In this document: positions 55,167 to 63,937 of the stretch, piece after piece
How positions within the stretch are numbered: the first letter of the stretch is position 1
Layout of the letters: every line of letters begins with the position of its first letter
Source of the DNA: Yamagishiella unicocca
Lineage: Eukaryota > Chlorophyta > Chlorophyceae > Chlamydomonadales > Volvocaceae
Direction of reading: 5' to 3'
Length of the DNA: 64,000 bases
Assembly: GCA_003116995.1 (NCBI GenBank)
Contig: BDSL01000172.1
Location: 1 to 64,000, forward strand
Made by a program: the position numbers and the translations under genes
Notes under the pieces: generated by a model
Told to the model about the DNA's origin: nothing
Databases searched by the model: none
What the model saw: only the letters and a program-made list of their open reading frames with translations

Positions 55167-55607
55167 ATGGAGCGGGAGTACTGTATATGGGTGCCCATCC
55201 GTCGTGATGTCTGCACATATCTTTCACTGCCTTTAAATTCGCATGCAACAATGGACTCTCTCAGCGCTCTTCGAAACCAGATGCTTGACATTCAGGAACA
55301 GCTGAGAGCCGCAAACAGCATCACGGATGAATATGACCCCGAACTTGTCAGGATATCCGCAGTCTCCCTGTCAGAAAATGCAGGCCCAGTTGTCGATGAA
55401 ACAATAATCAACAGCGCCTTTTTGAGGTACTTCAAATGGATATTCAGTAACAAGGTTGCGGAAGGAGTTGTACAGGGCCACTACAAACAGGTAGACAGCA
55501 TACCAATACAGGTGTTGAAGTTACATGGACTGCGTGTCGAAGATGTCGAAAAGCAGGCAAGCGAGTATGGTATAGAGCTCATAGAAAATGCGCAGAGGTT
55601 CGTCTAA
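55167..55607 (+). CDS. Small hypothetical protein
   Basis: 146 aa from ATG at 55167; an internal ATG at 55251 gives 118 aa beginning MDSLSALRNQMLDIQEQL, a typical helical start, and may be the true one. A Cys-poor, soluble protein of helix and strand. It lies 68 bp before the ubiquitin-protease gene on the same strand. Confidence 0.7.
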   Translation: MEREYCIWVPIRRDVCTYLSLPLNSHATMDSLSALRNQMLDIQEQLRAANSITDEYDPELVRISAVSLSENAGPVVDETIINSAFLRYFKWIFSNKVAEGVVQGHYKQVDSIPIQVLKLHGLRVEDVEKQASEYGIELIENAQRFV

Positions 55608-55675
55608 TTGACTGCCAGAATTGACTTTCCCTAAATTACGAGTTATCCGTCTCATCTTACAATCATCTTACAACC

Positions 55676-56710
55676 ATGGTTCTTGGAGAAATCGGTTTTG
55701 TTAACTGTGGAAATTCATGTTATGCAGCGGCCGTGATGCAATGCATGCTTCACTGCCCTGTTCTAGTAAATGCCATACTTAACCGTGAAAATGTCATAGG
55801 CCCGATATCTAAGGGCATGGCGTCTTGTGCCTGGCAGAAGTGGTCACCCTCCTTTAGTGGACATCATGGTGATATATCTGGCTTGATAAGGTCAGTGTGT
55901 CAGTCCAGTGGCACAATGGCATGTGGAATGCAACATGATGCACACGAATTTTTGGTGACGCTAATTCATCTCCTTGAGGTCGAGGTCGATGCCGAGGTTG
56001 AATCATCAATGGAAGAAGTAACTCCAATAACTCCAAATAGAGAACTCACAGGGACGAGAACACAAGAAATAACACAGATCTTGGAAGACTTGGATCGACA
56101 TTGGAAGCGGGCGATGCGCGCGTTCTGTGCCTCATCAGCCCCCTTACATGGACAGACCATAATTGTCAAGAGGTGTTCTGTATGTGATCATGTATCGTAT
56201 AATTTTGACGTTTTCATGACCTTTCCAGTATATCAAAATACAATTGCGGAGGAAATACAAGACCAGAGACGGAAGGTTGAGATTGTTGATGATTACAAGT
56301 GTGACAAATGCGCACGGGTTGGAACCACACGAAAGGAGGTGAAAATCTCAAAGACGCCCCCAGTACTGGTTGCTCATGTAATGCGCTTCAATGGGAATGT
56401 AAAAGACAAACGACCATTTTTGCTAGAAGAGGATATCTCAATAGCGCCCATGCTCTTAAGGGAAACAAATTCTAGGTGTCATCACATGAGATACACACTA
56501 GTAGCAATCGCCTGCCACAACGGCTCTCATCAGCACAGCGGTCACTACTATGCAGTCTGCAAGTTTGAGGGTACTGGTAATTGGATGCTGTTCGATGATG
56601 ATACTAGACAGCCATGCAAACTTACAGATATTCCTCCATCAGACCCGTACATGTTATTTTACTGCCATGTGCCTCCTACCAGCGTTGTGCCCGTATTAAC
56701 TAAACCTTAA
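55676..56710 (+). CDS. Ubiquitin-specific protease (C19), C-terminus provided by a MITE
   Basis: 344 aa from ATG at 55676. Cys box GFVNCGNSCYAAAVMQC with the nucleophile Cys, a GMQHDAHEFLVTLI block, two zinc-ribbon pairs (KRCSVC and KCDKC), His box HQHSGHYYAVC and a following DDD triad: a complete USP core, so probably active in removing ubiquitin from host or viral proteins. The last nine or so codons, including the stop, come from the hAT-like element at 56680-56760, so the original C-terminal end has been lost or replaced. Confidence 0.93.
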   Translation: MVLGEIGFVNCGNSCYAAAVMQCMLHCPVLVNAILNRENVIGPISKGMASCAWQKWSPSFSGHHGDISGLIRSVCQSSGTMACGMQHDAHEFLVTLIHLLEVEVDAEVESSMEEVTPITPNRELTGTRTQEITQILEDLDRHWKRAMRAFCASSAPLHGQTIIVKRCSVCDHVSYNFDVFMTFPVYQNTIAEEIQDQRRKVEIVDDYKCDKCARVGTTRKEVKISKTPPVLVAHVMRFNGNVKDKRPFLLEEDISIAPMLLRETNSRCHHMRYTLVAIACHNGSHQHSGHYYAVCKFEGTGNWMLFDDDTRQPCKLTDIPPSDPYMLFYCHVPPTSVVPVLTKP

Positions 56711-56760
56711 GTTTGTTTTACAAAGTGATTTAAGGGTGTCTTGTTACGGGCACAACGCTG
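56680..56760. mobile_element. hAT-like MITE, 81 bp, in USP 3' end
   Basis: Perfect terminal repeats. All 81 bases are identical to the copy at 11145-11225. No 8-bp duplication flanks it (left CCTCCTAC, right GTCACAGG), so one side was rearranged after insertion. Confidence 0.93.
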
Positions 56761-56859
56761 GTCACAGGAAATTCGCAATCGGGCATCACGGCATGCCCAT
56801 CCCCTGGCTGCTAGCGTTGCGTTCGATCGTTCGTTCCTCGTGCACAACTCGTGTCCGGA

Positions 56860-56935
56860 AGTAAGTTCTATTTATTCATCAGCGCAGGCGTCATTGCATT
56901 TCTGGGTCTGTTGATCGTTACAAAATTACATCGAA
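56860..56935 (-). pseudogene. Fragment of the 56985-58802 gene end
   Basis: The minus-strand reading TINRPRNAMTPALM and stop here closely matches the last codons of the adjacent gene (TLNRARNARTPALM). The DNA match covers about 45 bp (56878-56921 against 56998-57041). It is a detached, diverged copy of that gene's 3' end, separated from it by an ATCAGCATATCAGC repeat. Confidence 0.65.
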
Positions 56936-56984
56936 AACTCCAGGAAGAATTATCAGCATATCAGCGTATCAGCATATCAGCATA

Positions 56985-58802
56985 TCAGTAGTACATCATC
57001 AGCGCCGGCGTTCTTGCATTTCTGGCTCTATTGAGCGTCTCAACGATGATGGCCAACTTAGACAAGAAGATCGTCAGCTCAGGAGTTTCTCTATACACAT
57101 TGTGGACCTTTATGGGGTTGAACGACCCTGTGAAGAGATTGTCCAGCCTAGGTTCTGCACCAGCGAGCTGAAGCACAATGTGTTTAATATTATTGCTGTG
57201 ACGTCTAACATTGTTCAGGTGTTGTGGCATTATATTACACGATACTGAAGAAGAATTTGAAAAGAGACGTTGAATGCTGTATAGTTGTTGGAAGTTGTAT
57301 TCAACAAACGCGTCATTCAGCACCTCACATGATCCGTAGTCGCTCATTTTTGCTACATTGATGTACGTAGTAAGTAGATTGTTCAATGATGTATGAAGAA
57401 TCAATGATGGTACGCTGATATCGAAGCACATCATTCGCCGATTGTTTGAATGCCTCAACATGCGCCCACAGAATGTCTTGAATGTGCTGATAAACTCTGT
57501 CTCTGGGGGGACATAATCGAAGATACTCGACCACTTAGACTTGAACCTTGCAACGTCTGTGTCATTCATGCCTACGATGAGTATGCCCAATCCGGCAAGG
57601 TACTTCTTGGTGTACCGGATGATAGCTGTAGTGCTGAGTGTGTGGGTGTCAAAAAGGTTCCATCCGTTGCGCCATGCACGAAAGGCCGTGTCGTGCGCCC
57701 GCAGGCTCACACCATCAAAGAACAAGCGGCATGAGTCGATATCAAAACCGGCCACGACCTGTGCTGCAGAGGCGTAGATGCGGTGGATGACTTGGTATAC
57801 GATGATCGGTATGCAAGCACCTTGTGATGTACGTTTCCGGACAGTAATCGTTGTCACGTGTGTGGACACCTTGACGAAAATTACGCAATTTCGAGACTGA
57901 TGAGCGTCAAAAATAGCGGTCAGTGTGGCTGCAACCAAATTATTCCCTTGCTGCAAGACCGATGCGGTATCCTCTTCTTCAGCTCCTGCTGCTGCAGACA
58001 TTCCCAGAACAATGAAAATATCCACATCCCGTGGCGCCACTCCTAATAGCATGGATTCGAGACATCCACCTGCCACGATAACGCCGCCACTGCTGCTGTT
58101 GCTGTTGATACCTGCCCATGGCAAGTTTGAGCACATAATAACTTTCGTGACAGACTCGTGAGTAATCAGAGATGGGTCTATTTGTGATGGAGGCGTAGGA
58201 GGACGCAGCTGTGTCCAGCATGATTTGGGATTCAGTTGGATCAACGGCTCCAGTGCGAAACTGTCCCTGTCCATCACGCGTAATTTTGACATTGTAGCAG
58301 TTGAACGGCTGTTGTACAGTGTTCTGCGCTCGTACATATTTCGCATTGTCAGCCACCATAGCTGTGGTGATGCCTGCCTCAGCATTGTTGTGTACTTGTC
58401 GCAGAGTGGTGTGTATGCCTCCTTGAAGTAATCGAAGAGGTGTTCGAATCCCATGAAGATGATCTCCTTGGAACATTTACCCGACATGAGGTCCATGGAT
58501 ATGTCCCCGAATAGAATGTACATCATGACTTGCTGATACCGCGAGCTCTTGTCCGTCTTACTGTCCTGATACTCGTCGTCATCATTTGCCATGGTCCTTT
58601 TTGTCCCGCTTGGTATGATGTCATCATAATGACCATCATGACCATCCGCATTTGTCAAATTTTCCGACAGCATAGACAGCAGGCTGTTACTGTTTAATGC
58701 ATTTTCGGAAAAGGATTCCTTGAAGCACTTGATGAGGTGGGGGTTCAGCACTTCAATAAGATTATCGATGTCACTGCAGGATATGTGTAAAGAATCGGAC
58801 AT
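56985..58802 (-). CDS. Nucleotidyltransferase-fold protein
   Basis: 605 aa from ATG at 58802. Residues about 235-265 contain VIVAGGCLESMLLGVAPRDVDIFIVL, the GG...DxD signature of the pol-beta-type nucleotidyltransferase fold. A second FDIDSCRLFFDG segment at about 350 fits the C-terminal half seen in ankyrin/F-box-associated NTase-like proteins of protists and NCLDVs. The DxD pair is present, so activity is possible but the substrate is unknown. The rest is helical. Confidence 0.78.
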   Translation of the reverse strand: MSDSLHISCSDIDNLIEVLNPHLIKCFKESFSENALNSNSLLSMLSENLTNADGHDGHYDDIIPSGTKRTMANDDDEYQDSKTDKSSRYQQVMMYILFGDISMDLMSGKCSKEIIFMGFEHLFDYFKEAYTPLCDKYTTMLRQASPQLWWLTMRNMYERRTLYNSRSTATMSKLRVMDRDSFALEPLIQLNPKSCWTQLRPPTPPSQIDPSLITHESVTKVIMCSNLPWAGINSNSSSGGVIVAGGCLESMLLGVAPRDVDIFIVLGMSAAAGAEEEDTASVLQQGNNLVAATLTAIFDAHQSRNCVIFVKVSTHVTTITVRKRTSQGACIPIIVYQVIHRIYASAAQVVAGFDIDSCRLFFDGVSLRAHDTAFRAWRNGWNLFDTHTLSTTAIIRYTKKYLAGLGILIVGMNDTDVARFKSKWSSIFDYVPPETEFISTFKTFCGRMLRHSNNRRMMCFDISVPSLILHTSLNNLLTTYINVAKMSDYGSCEVLNDAFVEYNFQQLYSIQRLFSNSSSVSCNIMPQHLNNVRRHSNNIKHIVLQLAGAEPRLDNLFTGSFNPIKVHNVYRETPELTIFLSKLAIIVETLNRARNARTPALMMYY

Positions 58803-58984
58803 TTTTTATGAACTGTGCAGACCTGCCAATTAGTAAAAAATCATAGTTGTAAAACAAATGTGAAATCAGGCACGATTGTCAACTCAATATATATTTGATT
58901 GTTGTTGTCATGATTTTGAGATTGGCGGTATTCAAAAAGCAACCAATTTAAAATAGTAAAATGGACTTCAGCAGTGTCCATCAT
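58803..58984. promoter_or_regulatory. Upstream region of 58802 gene and a short plus-strand ORF start
   Basis: AT-rich. On the plus strand AAAATAGTAAA precedes ATG at 58961, and the short frame from it enters the MITE after eight codons. Confidence 0.4.
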
Positions 58985-59065
58985 CAGCGTTGTGCCCGTA
59001 ATAATACACCCTTAAATCACATAGTAGAAGAAACTTAAGGTTTAGTTAATACGGGCACAACGCTG
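58985..59065. mobile_element. hAT-like MITE, 81 bp
   Basis: Ends CAGCGTTGTGCCCGTA / TACGGGCACAACGCTG. Perfect 8-bp target duplication TCCATCAT at 58977-58984 and 59066-59073. The core has ATAGTAGAAGAAAC in place of the usual TTGTAAAACAAAC. Confidence 0.95.
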
Positions 59066-59135
59066 TCCATCATGCACATCGAATGTGTGCGTTAACTTTC
59101 CATTTTTAAACCGAACTTCAGAGGGTATTTTTGGG

Positions 59136-60683
59136 TCATTTTCTTTTCGAAGTCCTTCTTGTCGAAGCATTTGGTTTCGAAGTCGTTCTTGTCGAAGCTT
59201 TTGATTTCGACGTATTGCTTTTCGAAGAGTTTCTTATCGAAGAAGTCTTTGTCAGAGTGTTTCTTTGACTGTATTTTTGTCTGCCCAACAAAGAGTCGGC
59301 GATAAATTCTGGGTCTACCGCGCTGATAAACCTATACAAATCTATAATGCACGACTGAATATTTTTGGAAAGAATGTTCACTCGAAGTTTATTGTTTTGG
59401 TCGATAATTTTGTTAGATTCCATGATTTTCAACAGAGCGATAGGGGACTTTTGAAGTGAATTCTGAAGCCTCCTTAATGCATCCATGACCCTCGTCAGAT
59501 ACTTCAAAGAGCGCAATGGGTGTATGTGCGCATAACACATATTTTCTATGAAGCTACACATTAACATGTTTTGCCAGTTTGTCTGTTGTAACTGGGTCAC
59601 ACTGCCAGGAAAAGCTAAGTTCCGCTGCATACACATCACAACATGAAAAAATGTGCCTTGGCAGTGATAAGACTCCACCTGGTTCATACTCACAGCCGAC
59701 ATGATCCCAATGACCCTGTTAATGTCACTTTGGATATCATTATCATCATGTCGACTGTTGGCCCTTGGAAGTTTTTTGGTGACCTCTTGGACTTCTACCA
59801 TCAAGCCATATACAGAATCCGCGTCTATTAGAGGCTCTGCAATTATCTTTTTGTGATTGACCACCCATTCATGGAAGGCGTAATCATACTGCCCATGTAT
59901 AAGTACATCTCGTTCGCTACCTCCTTGTCCTCCTCCTTGTCCTCCTTCTTGTAGTCTATGTATTCTATGTAGGTCACTGTTCAATGTCAAACTCATTCTG
60001 AATTGGTTTGATATGCAGTAATCTGATAGGTTCGAAGTAACATCAATGTCACCATTCATGCGGATTGCGAAATTTGTAATGTAAAAATTGATGTCAAAAA
60101 AAGCATACACATTTTTTAAGTTCCCTTGAAACAAAACATCAATATCCTTCTCAAAACATTTCGTCATGAAATGATCAATATTAAGTGTGATAAGGTAATT
60201 TGTGACAAAACATGTACTTGATACTGTTACATCAATATCAGAGTCAACGTTTTGGCTACCAAATGCAAGACATGTTGGCTTGACCATTCTGTCTCCATTA
60301 CTGGACTGACACGACCTATGTGCCATTGCAGGACTCTGACAAACCGCCATTAACACATCCATGAGCTTCTTCCTGAACAAATACAGACTATCGTTTGATT
60401 GGCGCCCTGTCATAACATACTTCCATTCAAGCTTCCACTCAGGGAGGGATTCAATAGGTGGAATAGCATCGAATTGGTCATGTCGAATGAGGTCTTTTAC
60501 GTTTTCTTTGGAGGTAGGCCACATCGCATCGATAATAGCATTTCGTTCATGAGACCACTCAATAGATAGTTTATTATAATATCGATTCTCGTCATTGATA
60601 GTAACATCCCTCGAAGTTTGATATGATGTAAGGTGTGTTTGTAATGAGTTGCGTTTTTTCAATGACCTTCTCGTCTGTGACAT
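59136..60683 (-). CDS. Nucleotidyltransferase, candidate poly(A) polymerase
   Basis: 515 aa from ATG at 60683; in-frame ATG at 60755 and GTG at 60827 are alternatives, but the 60690-60730 stretch is AT-rich like a promoter. CLAFGSQNVDSDIDVTVSS at about residue 155 is the GS...DxD active-site motif of pol-beta nucleotidyltransferases, and a later FFDINFY supplies a possible third acidic residue. The size and motif spacing resemble the poly(A) polymerase catalytic subunits of NCLDVs. The C-terminus is a basic Ser/Thr/Lys/Arg repeat (KSNTSKSKASTRTTSK). I am fairly sure of the fold, less of the substrate. Confidence 0.75.
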   Translation of the reverse strand: MSQTRRSLKKRNSLQTHLTSYQTSRDVTINDENRYYNKLSIEWSHERNAIIDAMWPTSKENVKDLIRHDQFDAIPPIESLPEWKLEWKYVMTGRQSNDSLYLFRKKLMDVLMAVCQSPAMAHRSCQSSNGDRMVKPTCLAFGSQNVDSDIDVTVSSTCFVTNYLITLNIDHFMTKCFEKDIDVLFQGNLKNVYAFFDINFYITNFAIRMNGDIDVTSNLSDYCISNQFRMSLTLNSDLHRIHRLQEGGQGGGQGGSERDVLIHGQYDYAFHEWVVNHKKIIAEPLIDADSVYGLMVEVQEVTKKLPRANSRHDDNDIQSDINRVIGIMSAVSMNQVESYHCQGTFFHVVMCMQRNLAFPGSVTQLQQTNWQNMLMCSFIENMCYAHIHPLRSLKYLTRVMDALRRLQNSLQKSPIALLKIMESNKIIDQNNKLRVNILSKNIQSCIIDLYRFISAVDPEFIADSLLGRQKYSQRNTLTKTSSIRNSSKSNTSKSKASTRTTSKPNASTRRTSKRK

Positions 60684-60783
60684 TGTATACAGTCGTATAT
60701 TATTTACAATTGAATTACAAAATGTTTCATCTACATAGCGATATACAGACGTCATGTGATCTACTCCTATTAGGAGACTCCTA

Positions 60784-61041
60784 TCATGTTGGCCTATGCA
60801 AAGTGTGTTGGATAAACATGAGGGCACGTGTTATTATTGATGGTGTCTCTTGTTCAACTTCGTCTTCTTGATCAAATTCATCAATATCATTAATCAGTGA
60901 AAACGTGCGACTTGCTGGAATATGAGGCAAATTATCCGATTGTGGTGTCTGAATTGATTGTGAAAGGGTACCTGGTGTTGTCATCATTGTCATTACAGCA
61001 AAAGCGATGAGGACAAAGAATAATATTCGAAGCCACGACAT
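60784..61041 (-). CDS. Small signal-anchor protein
   Basis: 85 aa from ATG at 61041 (a GTG-led extension to 61086 is encoded by an ACTTCTTGTTTG repeat). One hydrophobic segment at residues about 5-22, then a polar acidic tail (DIDEFDQEDEVEQE) and a short amphipathic end. Probable virion membrane protein. Confidence 0.7.
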   Translation of the reverse strand: MSWLRILFFVLIAFAVMTMMTTPGTLSQSIQTPQSDNLPHIPASRTFSLINDIDEFDQEDEVEQETPSIITRALMFIQHTLHRPT

Positions 61042-61182
61042 TCTTTTTTGACTTCTTGTTTGACTTCTTGTTTGACTTGTTTTCACTTGTAAACCACTAT
61101 TCTGTTATAATTATTCTTTTCTTGCTTTTCTTCTGTGTTTACTGTGTCCTCCAGCACAATTAATTTTTCCACCAAGCAATGA

Positions 61183-61440
61183 ATGCAAACTAAAGTAATG
61201 GCGTCACCAACTATTCTCCCAATTCGACTATTAGAACTTATTGGTGGTGTTGATGGTGCAGACGTAGAGAAATATGGCGATTACACGAAAGTTATCAAAG
61301 GAGATGTGGAGGCATACTTATCACCTCCCCGAACATGCATAATCCTAAAATTTTCATGTTCTGACAACAAAATTCGTATATTTCCCAACCTTTCTATCGC
61401 ATCACACCATCTAGCGTCGACGTTGGACGAACTGGAGTGA
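61183..61440 (+). CDS. Small hypothetical protein
   Basis: 85 aa from ATG at 61183 (a second ATG at 61198 is possible). No membrane segment. ILPIRLLELIGGVDGADVEKYGDY and LKFSCSDNKIRIFPN segments suggest a small alpha/beta fold. Confidence 0.65.
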   Translation: MQTKVMASPTILPIRLLELIGGVDGADVEKYGDYTKVIKGDVEAYLSPPRTCIILKFSCSDNKIRIFPNLSIASHHLASTLDELE

Positions 61441-61513
61441 GTGGGTGACCGGACGAGCTGTTGGGCGAGTTGGAGTCCATATGATGATGATTTTACAACT
61501 TACCACTTACAAC

Positions 61514-62227
61514 TTACATAATTTCAAATGCACGTCGCGACACGTCAGGCTCGATGGTGCTCATCATCCATGGTGATACCTTAAATTGCGGGTTGATTGG
61601 GTCTGAACGGAGCTGCAGATTTGCATTCCTCAACGATTGACCCTGTGTGTTGACACCAATATGCCATGCTGCGGTCATGAAGTTCAGGTTGCTCAGTTCT
61701 CCTTGACCAGAAGGTGTCACTTGTGCCCATTTGCTATTGGCAGCATCTTTTGGAAGAAGGTCCTCTGTAGATAGCCTCTTGCCTGAGAATGGGTTTGGAT
61801 TCCCTGCCGGGTTTCCAAAATCAACTGCCCGATACTGCTCATTGCTCAAAGGTTCGGAAGCTTCAACCGCTCCTGCAGCAGCCACTGCCCCCGCCGCGAC
61901 ACCCCGAGTACTCGGTGCTAGAGGTACCTTGACGCATGATTTGGAGTCACATCGCATGACGGTGGGTACAATGCTATTCTTGAACGCCTCTGCATCATCT
62001 TCCGGACTCGCATATGACCCATATGCATCCTGTGAGATATCGGCATCTTCTCCACCTTCATATTCATCATCATCACCTTCATAACCTTCATGGTCAGGTT
62101 GAAACGTCGTGCTGAATGATTCATTTTTGCCGCAGCATGTTTGGTGTCGGTACAAGGCTATCAATGCAAATAGCACGATGGCCGCAACCAATATGATGAA
62201 GGCTCGGAATGCTATCGCTTTGTCCAT
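61514..62227 (-). CDS. DUF5850-like conserved NCLDV virion protein
   Basis: 237 aa from ATG at 62227. A membrane anchor at residues 8-28, an acidic linker (EGDDDEYEGGED), and then the C-terminal block LLPKDAANSKWAQVTPSGQGELSNLNFMTAAWHIGVNTQGQSLRNANLQLRS with PINPQFKVSPWMMSTIEPD. This block is the hallmark of a family widespread in phycodna-, mimi- and iridovirus-like genomes (DUF5850, name from memory), seen in virions and considered a minor capsid or membrane component. Confidence 0.9.
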   Translation of the reverse strand: MDKAIAFRAFIILVAAIVLFALIALYRHQTCCGKNESFSTTFQPDHEGYEGDDDEYEGGEDADISQDAYGSYASPEDDAEAFKNSIVPTVMRCDSKSCVKVPLAPSTRGVAAGAVAAAGAVEASEPLSNEQYRAVDFGNPAGNPNPFSGKRLSTEDLLPKDAANSKWAQVTPSGQGELSNLNFMTAAWHIGVNTQGQSLRNANLQLRSDPINPQFKVSPWMMSTIEPDVSRRAFEIM

Positions 62228-62510
62228 ATCTATAGAGTTGTGTGATCTGCTGTTGACGAACAATATTAGTGATACATGGGAAAAAATTTCAATGCTGTCG
62301 AGTCGCAGAGAAGAGAAGTGAACCAAAGTGAAGTCTTATGAATTATGGAGGTATAACTCGACTTGCATTCATGCAAAACAACAAAACAATTATTGTAACA
62401 ATCATGAAAACATTCCATTACAAATTTTGAAATGCTATAATGAAATTGAATTCAATTGTCAATTGAATTGATATCAATACAACACAATCCCAACAACCCA
62501 ACCAAATAGC
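62228..62510. other. Divergent intergenic region
   Basis: AT-rich, with CAATTGAATTGATATCAAT-like inverted motifs near 62450-62475. Together with the MITE at 62511 it fills 497 bp between divergent genes. No gene seen. Confidence 0.5.
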
Positions 62511-62604
62511 TAGCGTTGTGCGTTGTGCGTTGTGTAATAATACAACACCCTTAAATCACTTTGTAAAACAAACTTAAGGTTTTGTTAATACTGACACAAC
62601 GCTG
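62511..62604. mobile_element. hAT-like MITE with expanded left end, 94 bp
   Basis: Left end TAGCGTTGTG followed by two extra GCGTTGTG copies. Right end CTGACACAACGCTG. Perfect 8-bp target duplication CAAATAGC at 62503-62510 and 62605-62612. Confidence 0.9.
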
Positions 62605-62724
62605 CAAATAGCCACACATCCAGGATGATGGCATATAATATACTAATAGAAAAACCCGTCCAGGCTTCATTTATAGGATTCTCAACACAAAGAAGGTACC
62701 TTAAAACTTATTTTCAAGCACAAA

Positions 62725-63090
62725 ATGAACGACGAACAACATCCAGCTCTCTCTACTACCTTTGATGAAGACTTGATGGCAATGAAGCACGACGATTTGT
62801 TGCTTTGCACACCTGTGGATACAGAAGAGACGCGCTTGAACGACAGCAACAAGCCATCTATGGTTCGCGCACTAACGGGTCGGGTGCTAGATCTCATCAT
62901 TACAGAACTACATAGCGCAGAAAATCAAAAGCGTCTCAAGGAGCACATCATCCACCCGCTCATTAAAATGCTATACACACAAATGTTTCCATACGTCCTG
63001 GTTATGTGCAGTGTCATCCTTATTATCCTCTTAACTTCACTCTGTACATGCACAATGTTTGCACTTTTTTTCTTTAGGTCGAGGCAATAA
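62725..63090 (+). CDS. Small tail-anchored membrane protein, NCLDV type
   Basis: 121 aa from ATG at 62725. A helix ENQKRLKEHIIHPLIKMLYTQMFPYV leads into one long hydrophobic segment (residues about 88-118). The 'LK..II.PL....L..Y' pattern before a C-terminal membrane segment is common in NCLDV virion proteins. TTAAAACTTATTTTCAAGCACAAA precedes the start. Confidence 0.82.
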   Translation: MNDEQHPALSTTFDEDLMAMKHDDLLLCTPVDTEETRLNDSNKPSMVRALTGRVLDLIITELHSAENQKRLKEHIIHPLIKMLYTQMFPYVLVMCSVILIILLTSLCTCTMFALFFFRSRQ

Positions 63091-63152
63091 TGACTAGACA
63101 GCGAAACTAATAAAAATAACTAAAAAACAATTAAAAATAATAACAATGATCA

Positions 63153-63641
63153 TCACTCATTGTCTGATTCTTGTTGCTGTTCCTCCTTAATCTTCAAGCC
63201 GTCCACATGGTTTTGTTGATCTACATTGGTCTTCGCCATTTGTACCTTGTTTTGGTGCTGGTGGAAGAATCGACTCTTCACATTTACATGGGGCCTAATG
63301 ACATTCAGGAAACCTGTATGATCCGCAGTATCGAAGAAGCCAAGGGATACATAGCGACTTTTCATTTCTTGAAATGTATCTGGAAATCCAAGCAAGTTAA
63401 TACATACGGACAATGGGGCCGATACATGGCGTCGGTGCTGTGTAGTTCTACATGGCTTCTGTGTCTGTGCTTTTGTTGTTGCCGACGGCATCGCATTGAC
63501 TTCAACACCATCATCAAGCACATCAATTTCATCAATGATAGGGTTGACATTATGGTCCATGTAGGATGCACTTCTGTTATTTGTTGATGGTATGGTATCT
63601 CTGATATCTCTGATGTCAGTGTTATCTGGAATATGAGCCAT
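63153..63641 (-). CDS. Hypothetical protein
   Basis: 162 aa from ATG at 63641. The N-terminal 70 residues are polar and probably disordered. A folded middle (SVCINLLGFPDTFQEMKSRYVSLGFF) and a Lys/Gln/Glu-rich tail follow. No motif recognised. Confidence 0.7.
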   Translation of the reverse strand: MAHIPDNTDIRDIRDTIPSTNNRSASYMDHNVNPIIDEIDVLDDGVEVNAMPSATTKAQTQKPCRTTQHRRHVSAPLSVCINLLGFPDTFQEMKSRYVSLGFFDTADHTGFLNVIRPHVNVKSRFFHQHQNKVQMAKTNVDQQNHVDGLKIKEEQQQESDNE

Positions 63642-63937
63642 GTTTCACGTCTTCACACCAAACAAAACACGAACTGCTGGAGGTCTAGATGCAGAAGTCT
63701 GTTCTGAATAGCTTACATACCCATTATTACTATGTGCTTATGCCATTATTGTTGTTTGTTGTTTGTTGTTGTTGTTTGTTGTTGTTGGAATTCATTGGAA
63801 TTAATTGAAATTCATTGATGTTCACACACGCGATGGCCCTATACAGAGCACCCGTACTTGCTCCTCCATTGCCACAGTAGTAGCCCAGCATTATGGTAGC
63901 ACACAAATGACACCACCACCAGCAAGTGCATGATAAA
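63642..63937. other. Intergenic, no gene seen
   Basis: 296 bp with a TTGTTGTTTGTTGTTG run at 63745-63790 and AATTCATTGGAATTAATTGAAATTCATTG repeats in parts at 63788-63818. Confidence 0.5.
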
